Source: Sphingomonas dokdonensis (GTDB lineage: Bacteria; Pseudomonadota; Alphaproteobacteria; Sphingomonadales; Sphingomonadaceae). Taken from it: DNA of 64,000 nt. Below, one piece after another: positions 1 to 9,494 of the stretch. The stretch's first letter is position 1, and every line of letters begins with the position of its first letter. The position numbers and the translations under genes were made by a program. The notes below the pieces were generated by a model that worked only from the letters and a program-made list of their open reading frames with translations, had not been told where the DNA came from and did not search any database. The DNA lies in assembly GCF_002197685.1 (NCBI RefSeq), contig NZ_NBBI01000003.1:248001-312000 (forward strand), written 5' to 3'.

Positions 1-1802
1 ATGGCAGCCGCATCGCCTATGTCGCCTCGGATGGCGATCGCGCGCAATTGTTCGTACGCTGGCTCGATACCGGCGCCAGCGCACGCGTCACCAGCCTGCC
101 CGGCGATCCCAACAGCCTGTCGTGGTCGCCCGACGGCACCCGCCTCGCCTATATCGCCACGGTCGCTGGCGAGGCGACGAAGCTCGGCAAGGCGCCGGCA
201 AAGCCCGAGGGCGCGAAATGGGCCGAACCGCTCGAGGTGATCGACCGCATCACCTATCGCAACGACGGTCCCGGCTATCGCAAGCCCGGCTATGATCATC
301 TGTTCGTCGCGGCGGCAGACGGCGGCGCGGCGCGCCAGCTCACCTTCGGCAATTTCGACGATGGCGGCCCGCTGTCATGGAGCGCGGATGGGCGCACGAT
401 CCTGTTCTCCGCGATTCGCGGCGCGGATGCCGAGCGGCAGGTGATGAACTCCGAGGTCATTGCGGTCGACGTAAACACCGGCGCGATGCGCACGCTCACC
501 AGCCGTGACGGCCCCGATGGCGCACCGCGCTTCTCGCGCGATGGCAGCAAAATCGCCTGGATCGGCTTCGACGACAAGCGCCGCGCCTACACCAATGCCG
601 AGCTCTACGTCGCCGGAGCGGACGCGGCCGATCCGCGCTCACTCACCGCCTCGCTCGATCGCTCGATCGACGACGCGCTTTGGGCGGATGACGGCCGCGC
701 GCTCTACGCCAGCTATGACGACAAGGGGCAGCGCAAGATCGCGCGGATCGGCCTAGATGGCCGCTCGACCGTGCTGGCGGACAATCTGACGGGTGGCGGT
801 CTCGATCGCCCCTATACCGGCGGCGATTTCTCCATCTCGCGCGGCGGCACCATCGCCTACACTGGCGGTGACGCCTCGGCGCCCGCGGACGTATGGGTGT
901 GGAACGGCGGCAAGGCGCGCCGGTTGACGAACCTCAACCAGGTGCTCACCGCGTCCAAGACCTTGGCCCCGGTCCGCAAGGTCGCCGTCACCGCGCCGGA
1001 CGGTCGCCCGATCGACGCTTGGCTGGCGACCCCGCCGGGCTGGCAGCCGGGCACGCGCGTGCCGCTGATCTTGGAGATCCACGGTGGGCCGCACTCCGCC
1101 TATGGCCCGACGTTCGCCACCGACGTCCAGCTTTACGCCGCTGGCGGCTACGCGGTGTTGTGGACCAACCCGCGCGGCTCCACCTCCTATGGCGCCGAAT
1201 TCGCCAATCTGATCGACAAGAACTATCCCAGCCAGGATTACGACGACCTGATGGCGGCGGTCGATGCCACGATCGCCGAAGGCGTCGCCGATCCGAACAA
1301 CCTGTTCGTCACCGGCGGTTCGGGCGGCGGCGTGCTCACCTCCTGGATCGTCGGCAAAACCAACCGGTTCAAGGCAGCGGCGACGCAAAAGCCGGTGATC
1401 AACTGGATCAGCGAAGCGTTGACGATGGACAACACGCTGTTCACCTCGCGCTACTGGTTCACCAAGCTGCCGTGGGAAGATCCCATGAGCTATTGGAACC
1501 GCTCGCCGCTGAGCCTCGTCGGCAACGTCAAGACGCCGACACTGGTGGTGGTCGGCAGCGAGGATTACCGCACCCCCGTCAGCGAGAGCGAGCAATATTA
1601 TGCCGCGCTCCAGATCGCCGGCGTGCCGACCGCGCTGGTGAAGGTGCCGGGCGCCAGCCACGGCGGCTTCACCAGTCGGCCGTCGCAATCCGCGGCAAAG
1701 GCGAGCGCAATCCTCGCCTGGTTCGATCGGTATCGCGGCGCCGGCGCACCGGCCGGCGGCGTCGCCCCCACTAAGACGGCCGCCGAAACCCCGACCAACT
1801 GA
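1..1802 (+). CDS. S9 family peptidase (prolyl oligopeptidase type), 5' end outside window
   Basis: Serine exopeptidase or acylaminoacyl-peptidase of family S9, probably exported. The reading frame is open from base 3, so the start and any signal peptide lie upstream. The first half has WD40-like beta-propeller repeats (phrases such as SRIAYVASDGD and LSWSPDGTRLAYI). The C-terminal half is an alpha/beta hydrolase: HGGP oxyanion region near base 1080, nucleophile Ser in GGSGGG at about 1320, Asp in GSEDYRTP at about 1563, and His in GASHGG at about 1659. All three catalytic residues are present, so the visible part looks functional. It ends in a short Ala/Pro/Thr tail and is followed by a hairpin. 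Peptide scavenging in the periplasm is inferred from the family; the exact substrate cannot be told. Confidence 0.9.
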   Translation, partial: GSRIAYVASDGDRAQLFVRWLDTGASARVTSLPGDPNSLSWSPDGTRLAYIATVAGEATKLGKAPAKPEGAKWAEPLEVIDRITYRNDGPGYRKPGYDHLFVAAADGGAARQLTFGNFDDGGPLSWSADGRTILFSAIRGADAERQVMNSEVIAVDVNTGAMRTLTSRDGPDGAPRFSRDGSKIAWIGFDDKRRAYTNAELYVAGADAADPRSLTASLDRSIDDALWADDGRALYASYDDKGQRKIARIGLDGRSTVLADNLTGGGLDRPYTGGDFSISRGGTIAYTGGDASAPADVWVWNGGKARRLTNLNQVLTASKTLAPVRKVAVTAPDGRPIDAWLATPPGWQPGTRVPLILEIHGGPHSAYGPTFATDVQLYAAGGYAVLWTNPRGSTSYGAEFANLIDKNYPSQDYDDLMAAVDATIAEGVADPNNLFVTGGSGGGVLTSWIVGKTNRFKAAATQKPVINWISEALTMDNTLFTSRYWFTKLPWEDPMSYWNRSPLSLVGNVKTPTLVVVGSEDYRTPVSESEQYYAALQIAGVPTALVKVPGASHGGFTSRPSQSAAKASAILAWFDRYRGAGAPAGGVAPTKTAAETPTN

Positions 1803-1810
1803 CGAGCGTC

Positions 1811-1842
1811 TGTTCGGGACGGCCTCGTTGCCGCCCCGAACA
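1811..1842 (+). terminator. Hairpin after the S9 peptidase gene
   Basis: Two 13-base arms (1811-1823 and 1830-1842) pair with one mismatch around a 6-base loop. The hairpin starts 9 bases after the stop codon. No U-run follows at once, so it may be a Rho-assisted or weak terminator. Confidence 0.5.
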
Positions 1843-1860
1843 CCGTCCGCCATGACGGCG

Positions 1861-1878
1861 TTTCGTTTCGTTTCGTTT
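1861..1878 (+). repeat. Short tandem repeat, TTTCG x3 plus TTT
   Basis: Three copies of the 5-mer TTTCG followed by TTT, 36 bases before the diguanylate cyclase start. T-rich sequence is unusual here. It may be part of the promoter region of the next gene, or just slippage-prone DNA. Confidence 0.6.
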
Positions 1879-1913
1879 ACGTATTCTTTGCCCTGCTAGC
1901 TTAAACCCGAGTC

Positions 1914-3599
1914 ATGCCGGGGTGGGTAAAACAGTGTCTGATGTGGCTGGTGGCGTGCGCCGTCGCCCCATGGGCGCTGGCGCCGTCTGCCTCAGCCGAC
2001 ATCGGCGTGGTCGGCAGCCCCGTTTCCGTGTGCATCGCGCCCGTAAGAGCTGGGGATACGCTCGCTGCGATGCTGCGCGCTCGCGACCGGTTCGACTGCA
2101 CGAGCGATCAGAAAAGCTTCGGCTCGGGCGATTACTGGGCGCGCTCGGAGCCGCTTTCCGCGCAAGGACCGGTGTCGCTGCGCATGGCCAGCCTATGGCA
2201 ACAGCAGGTAACGCTCTGGACGGTGTACGCCGATGGCGTAGTCACCAAGCGCAGCTTTGATGGCAAGGCGCTTGCCCGCACGATCCAGTTTGGCGCGATA
2301 GTCGAGATGCCGCTGGCAACGCGCGCTGCACCCGTTTCACGGCTTCTCTGGCGCATCGACGGCGCGGCGAACGTGCGCGGCGTGTTGGTCGGCGCGCGAC
2401 TCGCGTCGCCGCAGGAGAGCGCCACGTCGAACCTGGCGATGGCAGCATCGTACGGCGGCTTTGCCGGGCTTTGCCTTGCCATGTTCGTCTACAATCTCGC
2501 ACTTTGGTCAGCGCAGCGGCACAGCTTCCAGATCGTCTATTGTGCCATGCTGCTGTCGCTCGGCGGCTACGCTTTTTCTTCGTCGGGCGCGCTAGCCTGG
2601 GTCTGGCCCGATCTGCCGAACAATTACCGTCTGCGGATCAACTATCTGACGCTGGCCGCTTCCGGCGCGTGCGCGATCGCTTTTGCCCGCACCTTTTTCG
2701 AGCCGCGCGTCTTCAGCGGATGGCTGAACCATCTCACCAACCTCGTAATCGCGATGGTTCTCGGCAGCGCCATCCTGCTGGCGTTGGCCACAGGATGGGA
2801 AAAGGTGCTGCTCGACCGCCTATACGCGTTCAGCTTTCTCCTGCTCACGCTCACCAGCATCCCGGTGCTGTGGCAGGCGTGGCGGCGGCGGAGCGATTAC
2901 CTGTGGCTGTTCGCCTGCGCCTGGGCGCTGCCGATCCTGCTGGCCGCAATTCGTACCGCCGGCAACTTCGGCCTTCTGTCCTGGAGCTTCCTGCTCGACA
3001 ATTCGACGCTTGCTGCCATGGCGGCCGAAGCGCTGCTGTCGAGCCTTGCCATCGCCTATCGCACTCGCCTGCTCGCCCGCGAGCGCGACGAAGCGCGCGA
3101 ACAGGAGCATGCCGCTCGCTGGCTTGCCGATCATGACCCCCTCACCGGGCTGCTCAATCGCCGCGCCTTCCTCCGCGAGGCGATCGGCCGGTCGGGCGAC
3201 CACCAGCTGGTGCTTGTCGACATGGATCACTTCAAGTCGGTGAATCAGGCGCTCGGCCATGATGGCGGGGACGAAGTGTTGCGCCTTGTGTCGCGCGTGC
3301 TCGCCCGTGTCGGCGCACAAAGCGACGCGCTCGTCGCCCGGCTCGGCGGCGAGGAATTCGCACTGCTGGCCTTTGCCGATGCACCGATCGCAGTGGAACT
3401 GGTGCTGCACGCGATCCGTGCCGAGCGGATGCCCTCCGACCGTCATGTCACGGCCTCGCTGGGGATCGCGACGGGGCCGATCTACGACGAGGCTGGATGG
3501 CAGCAGCTGTATCGCACGGCCGACCAGGCGCTCTTCGCCGCCAAGGCGGCCGGCCGCGATCGTGCGCGCGGCACCGGCGCGGTCGCGCTCGCCGCCTGA
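1914..3599 (+). CDS. 7TM-DISM membrane diguanylate cyclase (GGDEF)
   Basis: Predicted to make cyclic di-GMP from two GTP at the inner membrane in response to an extracytoplasmic signal. Residues 1-28 look like a signal peptide ending ASA. Residues 30-170 fit the periplasmic 7TMR-DISM sensor part, followed by about seven membrane helices (roughly 180-390). A short linker leads to the GGDEF domain that begins at DHDPLTGLLNRRAF. The active-site motif is GGEEF at residues 478-482, so the cyclase should be active. No RxxD product-inhibition site is seen at the usual spacing upstream (the stretch reads AQSD). 561 aa, a normal length. No phosphodiesterase or effector gene is adjacent. No clear Shine-Dalgarno precedes this start; a second ATG 9 codons in is possible. 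Confidence 0.9.
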   Translation: MPGWVKQCLMWLVACAVAPWALAPSASADIGVVGSPVSVCIAPVRAGDTLAAMLRARDRFDCTSDQKSFGSGDYWARSEPLSAQGPVSLRMASLWQQQVTLWTVYADGVVTKRSFDGKALARTIQFGAIVEMPLATRAAPVSRLLWRIDGAANVRGVLVGARLASPQESATSNLAMAASYGGFAGLCLAMFVYNLALWSAQRHSFQIVYCAMLLSLGGYAFSSSGALAWVWPDLPNNYRLRINYLTLAASGACAIAFARTFFEPRVFSGWLNHLTNLVIAMVLGSAILLALATGWEKVLLDRLYAFSFLLLTLTSIPVLWQAWRRRSDYLWLFACAWALPILLAAIRTAGNFGLLSWSFLLDNSTLAAMAAEALLSSLAIAYRTRLLARERDEAREQEHAARWLADHDPLTGLLNRRAFLREAIGRSGDHQLVLVDMDHFKSVNQALGHDGGDEVLRLVSRVLARVGAQSDALVARLGGEEFALLAFADAPIAVELVLHAIRAERMPSDRHVTASLGIATGPIYDEAGWQQLYRTADQALFAAKAAGRDRARGTGAVALAA

Positions 3600-3635
3600 T
3601 TGCAGGGCGCCGCCCGCCGCGCTATCGTTCGTTCC

Positions 3636-3839
3636 ATGAACAAGCGTCGTCAGATCGCCCTTGCCGTCGGCGTGCTTTCTCTGGCCGCGGTGGCGTCCGA
3701 TCCGCCCAGCGCGAACATCACGATCCTGACGCACCGCGCGGGTGACGTTGCGCCGGCGCGTTTCCAGGCTGCGGTCGACCTCGGGCTCGCGAGCGCGACG
3801 ATCCTGGTGACCTGGACGGCCGACCAGCTCGCCCGTTAA
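3636..3839 (+). CDS. Small exported protein, unknown function
   Basis: 67 aa starting at ATG 3636 ([20 protein letters not shown]), a good Sec signal peptide or single membrane helix. The mature part is about 45 aa and contains HRAGD and a hydrophobic end, [17 protein letters not shown]. It lies between the cyclase gene and xseB on the same strand. I recognise no domain. Similar short exported proteins occur in sphingomonads, but no role can be given. An upstream TTG start at 3600 would put charged residues in front of the signal peptide, so ATG is preferred. Confidence 0.6.
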   Translation: MNKRRQIALAVGVLSLAAVASDPPSANITILTHRAGDVAPARFQAAVDLGLASATILVTWTADQLAR

Positions 3840-3891
3840 GCGGACGCGCCGTAACCTTGATTATTCGCCTGCCGCTGGCCATAGCGCAGGC

Positions 3892-4128
3892 ATGGACAAT
3901 CCCGTGGAGAGCCTGTCGTTCGAGGCCGCGCTGAAAGAGCTCGAGCAGATCGTCGCCCGTCTCGAATCCGGTGACACGCCGTTGCAGGACGCGATCGAGC
4001 TGTACGAGCGCGGCAATGCCCTGCGCGCCCGCTGTTCCGAGCGGCTGGACGCGGCACAGGCGCGGATCGAGGCGATCCGGCTCGATGCCGAGGGCCGTGC
4101 CACTGCCACGCCGTTTACTGCCGGATGA
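3892..4128 (+). CDS. xseB: Exodeoxyribonuclease VII small subunit
   Basis: 78 aa, the usual size. Small subunit that binds XseA to form exonuclease VII, which degrades single-stranded DNA from both ends into oligonucleotides in repair. The characteristic family stretch [20 protein letters not shown] is present, followed by [11 protein letters not shown] and a helical C-terminus. The stop overlaps the ispA start (ATGA at 4125-4128), so the two are translationally coupled. The xseB-ispA order is common in proteobacteria. xseA is not in the window. Confidence 0.95.
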   Translation: MDNPVESLSFEAALKELEQIVARLESGDTPLQDAIELYERGNALRARCSERLDAAQARIEAIRLDAEGRATATPFTAG

Positions 4129-5021
4129 GCCCCTCTCCTGCGCTTGCTGCGGCGCTGGCCGATACGGCGCGCGAAATCGACGCGCGGTTCGACGCGCTGC
4201 TCGCGGTGCCGGACGACCCCCGCGCGGATCTGTATCGCGCGATGCGCCACGCGGCGATCGATGGTGGCAAGCGGCTCCGCCCGCTTCTGGTCTTTGCCAC
4301 GGCCCGGCTGTTCAACTGCGACATGACCTGCGCCGGTCGCGTGGCGGTCGCGCTGGAAGCAATCCACGTTTATTCGCTGATCCACGACGACCTGCCGGCG
4401 ATGGACGATGACGATATGCGTCGCGGCCGACCCACGGTGCACAAACAGTTTGGCGAGGCCGCCGCGATTCTGGCGGGCGATTGCCTTCATGCGCTCGCCT
4501 TCGAGGTGCTGGCCGATCCCGAAACGCACCCCGATCCGTTCGTGCGCGCCGAGCTGGTGCTGGATCTCGCCCGTGCGGCGGGGCCGTCGGGCATGGCTGG
4601 CGGGCAGATGATGGACCTGGAGGCGGAGCATGCCAGCTTCGACCTTCCCACCGTCACGCGGCTGCAGGCGATGAAGACTGGCGCGCTGATCCTGGCCGCC
4701 GTCGAAGCAGGCGCGATCCTCGGCCGCGTGCCGCCGGAGGGGCGCACGCACCTGCGCGGCTATGCGCGCGACATCGGCCTAGCCTTTCAGATCGTCGACG
4801 ACCTGCTCGACGTCGAAGGGGACGAGGCGCTGGCCGGCAAGAAGCTGCGCAAGGATGCCGGGGCGGGCAAGGAAACCTTTGTTTCGCTGCTCGGGATCGA
4901 GCCGGCGCGCGAACGCTGCCGCCTGCTGGTCGATCAGGCGATCGCGCATCTTCGCCACTACGGATCGGAGGCGGACCTGCTCCGCGACATCGCCCGCTTC
5001 GTGCTGCAAAGGGATCATTGA
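4125..5021 (+). CDS. ispA: Farnesyl diphosphate synthase (polyprenyl synthetase)
   Basis: Condenses IPP with DMAPP and then GPP to make C15 farnesyl diphosphate, the precursor for ubiquinone, undecaprenyl phosphate and carotenoids. 298 aa. The first Asp-rich motif is DDLPAMDD at 88-95, preceded by the allylic-binding region GGKRLRPLL. The second is DDLLD at 225-229. The spacing and the KTG motif (MKTGALI) fit short-chain trans-prenyltransferases of the IspA group. It overlaps xseB by 4 bases and ends 2 bases before coaD, so the three genes form one transcription unit. Confidence 0.95.
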   Translation: MSPSPALAAALADTAREIDARFDALLAVPDDPRADLYRAMRHAAIDGGKRLRPLLVFATARLFNCDMTCAGRVAVALEAIHVYSLIHDDLPAMDDDDMRRGRPTVHKQFGEAAAILAGDCLHALAFEVLADPETHPDPFVRAELVLDLARAAGPSGMAGGQMMDLEAEHASFDLPTVTRLQAMKTGALILAAVEAGAILGRVPPEGRTHLRGYARDIGLAFQIVDDLLDVEGDEALAGKKLRKDAGAGKETFVSLLGIEPARERCRLLVDQAIAHLRHYGSEADLLRDIARFVLQRDH

Positions 5022-5023
5022 TC

Positions 5024-5530
5024 ATGACCACGCGTATTGGTGTTTACCCCGGGACGTTTGACCCCATTACGCTGGGCCACATGGACATCATCCGTCGCGG
5101 CGCGAAGCTGGTCGATCGGCTGGTCATCGGCGTCACGACCAATCCATCGAAAAGCCCGATGTTCAGCCTCGACGAGCGCATGATGATGGTGAAGCGCGAA
5201 TGTGCCGGCCTCGACGCGCATATCGACGTGGTCAGCTTCGACCTTTTGCTGATGGATTTTGCCGAGCGCGAAGGCGCCAGCGTCATCGTGCGCGGGCTGC
5301 GTGCCGTCGCCGACTTCGAGTACGAATATCAGATGGCGGGCATGAACCAGCAGCTGAACGACCGGATCGAAACGGTCTTCCTGATGGCGGATGTCGCGCT
5401 GCAGCCGATCGCCAGCCGGCTGGTAAAGGAAATCGCGATCTTCGGCGGCGAGATCGGCAAGTTCGTGACTCCGGCAGTGCGCGACGAAGTGGTCGCGCGG
5501 GTCGCGCAGACGGGGCGGCGCGGCGGCTGA
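5024..5530 (+). CDS. coaD: Pantetheine-phosphate adenylyltransferase
   Basis: Transfers AMP from ATP to 4'-phosphopantetheine, the penultimate step of coenzyme A synthesis. 168 aa, normal length. The nucleotidyltransferase signature TFDPITLGH is at residues 11-19 near the N-terminus. The family signatures RGLRAVADFEYEYQMAGMN and ASRLVKEIA are intact. The start ATG at 5024 is 2 bases after the ispA stop. Longer upstream reading in the same frame runs through ispA and is not used. Confidence 0.97.
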   Translation: MTTRIGVYPGTFDPITLGHMDIIRRGAKLVDRLVIGVTTNPSKSPMFSLDERMMMVKRECAGLDAHIDVVSFDLLLMDFAEREGASVIVRGLRAVADFEYEYQMAGMNQQLNDRIETVFLMADVALQPIASRLVKEIAIFGGEIGKFVTPAVRDEVVARVAQTGRRGG

Positions 5531-5632
5531 CGCCCTTTCAACAACGAACTTTTCACGCCGGCAGCGCCGCGCAGTTCAGTTTGGCGCAAGGCACGATCTG
5601 GTTTAGGGCCGCGTGCACATATTCTGGTTGGG

Positions 5633-6334
5633 ATGACGATGCGGTTTGTTGGATTGATCGCGATGCTGGCGGCCGTGCTGGCCGGGCCGGCCATGGCGCA
5701 GGATAAGACGCCGGAAACGACGGCCGCTGCCACCGCTTCCAAGCAGCGCTATACCCCGCCGCCCACCACCGATCTCGAGAACACCTGGCTCCTCGATCTT
5801 TCTACCGGCGGGCGCGTGTCGATCTGGCTGCGGCCGGACGTCGCGCCCGACATGGTGCGCCGGATCAAGAACCTTACCCGGCGCAAGTTCTACGACGGCC
5901 TGACATTTCACCGCGTGATCGACGGCTTCATGGCGCAGGGCGGCGACCCGCAGGGCGACGGCACCGGCGGCTCGGACCTGCCCGACGTAAAGGCGGAGTT
6001 CAATTACCTGCCGCACGTGCGCGGCGCGGTTGCCGCTGCACGCGCACAGGACGAAAACAGCGCCAACAGCCAGTTCTACATCATGCTGATGCCGCGCCTC
6101 AGCCTGGACAACAAATACACTGTGTTCGGGCGCGTGCTGCAGGGCATGCAATATGTCGATGCGATCGAGAAGGGCGAGCCGCCGGCGAACCCGACGCGCA
6201 TCCTCCACGCCTATATCGCTGCCGACAATCCGCCGCCGTACCAGGCGGCGCCTGCCGCGCAGCTGCCGACACTTGACGCGCCGGCCACCTTGCCCGGTGC
6301 CAAGTCCAAGACGCCGAGCAAGCCGCGCCGCTGA
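5633..6334 (+). CDS. Periplasmic cyclophilin-type peptidylprolyl isomerase
   Basis: Catalyses cis-trans isomerisation of prolyl bonds. An N-terminal signal peptide (about residues 1-22, ending AMA) places it in the periplasm. The cyclophilin fold follows, with FYDGLTFHRVIDGFMAQGGD, then QFYIMLMPRLSLDNKYTVFG, including the conserved FHR and MAQGGD. The C-terminal 30 residues are Pro/Ala/Lys rich. 233 aa. ATG 5639 (MRFVGL) is an equally good start. About 100 bases separate it from coaD, so it may have its own promoter. Confidence 0.92.
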   Translation: MTMRFVGLIAMLAAVLAGPAMAQDKTPETTAAATASKQRYTPPPTTDLENTWLLDLSTGGRVSIWLRPDVAPDMVRRIKNLTRRKFYDGLTFHRVIDGFMAQGGDPQGDGTGGSDLPDVKAEFNYLPHVRGAVAAARAQDENSANSQFYIMLMPRLSLDNKYTVFGRVLQGMQYVDAIEKGEPPANPTRILHAYIAADNPPPYQAAPAAQLPTLDAPATLPGAKSKTPSKPRR

Positions 6335-6359
6335 TTGGCGGGGCATCGCCCAGCCGCGG

Positions 6360-6953
6360 CTAACCCCGTCCGCTCAACAGCCCGGCGCCGACCGCCAGCG
6401 CGCCGGCTGCCGCCGTAAAGGCGATTACCATCAGCAGCCCGTCATTGACGAGCAGCGCCATGCCGAAGGCGGCGATCGCCGCCATCGGCGCGGTGGTCGC
6501 CATTGGTAACAGCTCCAGCGGCGGCACCGCCAGCGTCATGACAATGATCGCCGCCGCCGCCACGCGCACCATCGGGCCCTTGGTTAGCGCGGGCAGCCGC
6601 CCATGAAACCATTCGTCCATGCGTTCGGCGATCGGACGCACCTTCTTGATCGCCTTCTTCGCCTTCTCGGATGTCACGGACCGGTTGGCTAGGAAACCGG
6701 GTAGCCAGAGGTGCTTGCGACCGAACAGCATCTGTACGGCGATGAGCGCTATCGCGAGTGCCAGCATCGTTGGCAGCCCCGGGATCGCGCCCAGCGGTGA
6801 AATCTCCAGCAGCGGCAGGATGACCAGGAACGGAGCATAGCTTCGGTGACCGAACGCCTCGATCGTGCGCCCTAACGTCAGCCTGTCCTGCTGCTCTGCC
6901 AGGTCATCAAGCCGGTCCAGAATGTCGCCGACGCTATGCGGATCATCTGCCAT
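6360..6953 (-). CDS. ExoD family membrane protein
   Basis: 197 aa from ATG 6953 (MADDPHSVGDILDRL). Matches the exopolysaccharide synthesis ExoD family: conserved RSYAPFLVILPLLEISPLGA and IPGLPT near the N-terminal third, then four or five hydrophobic segments. Family members affect succinoglycan production and alkali tolerance in rhizobia, but the biochemical role is unknown. It ends 26 bases from the convergent cyclophilin gene. A longer reading from 7016 adds Cys/Arg-rich residues without family similarity, so the shorter start is preferred. Confidence 0.85.
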   Translation of the reverse strand: MADDPHSVGDILDRLDDLAEQQDRLTLGRTIEAFGHRSYAPFLVILPLLEISPLGAIPGLPTMLALAIALIAVQMLFGRKHLWLPGFLANRSVTSEKAKKAIKKVRPIAERMDEWFHGRLPALTKGPMVRVAAAAIIVMTLAVPPLELLPMATTAPMAAIAAFGMALLVNDGLLMVIAFTAAAGALAVGAGLLSGRG

Positions 6954-7020
6954 CCGCCGGTGAACAACACAGCCACAAGGCCGGTTCCACGCCCGCGGAC
7001 GGCATGGCCCGGGCACAAGA

Positions 7021-7056
7021 AAAGGGGCTGCGGCACCAGTGATGCCGCAGCCCCTT
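7021..7056 (-). terminator. Rho-independent terminator of katG
   Basis: A perfect 14-bp stem (7022-7035 with 7043-7056) with a 7-base loop lies 17 bases after the katG stop. On the minus strand it is followed by TTCTTG, giving a T-rich tail. Confidence 0.85.
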
Positions 7057-7072
7057 CGATCACCCGTTCGGA

Positions 7073-9355
<2,283 letters not shown>

Positions 9356-9381
9356 CTAGCCCCTCCCACGTCTCACGGAAG

Positions 9382-9397
9382 TGACGAAAATTCGTCA
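9382..9397. promoter_or_regulatory. Operator-like inverted repeat between katG and the GH92 gene
   Basis: TGACGAA and TTCGTCA form perfect 7-base arms around AA. The site is 63 bases before katG and 98 bases before the divergent GH92 gene. It looks like a dimeric regulator site. It does not match the OxyR consensus, and the regulator is unknown. Confidence 0.45.
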
Positions 9398-9494
9398 GAG
9401 CGAATGGCGAAATCGATCAGTGGAGGCACTTCCAGCTAATTGACCAATCGCAGCAGCGCTTGGCGCCTTACCGGCACCATGCTCTAAGCCGCTT

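Noticed and set aside
4481..5023. N-terminal extension of coaD running through ispA
   Set aside because: The conserved CoaD N-terminus begins at ATG 5024; the extension is Arg-rich out-of-frame ispA sequence.
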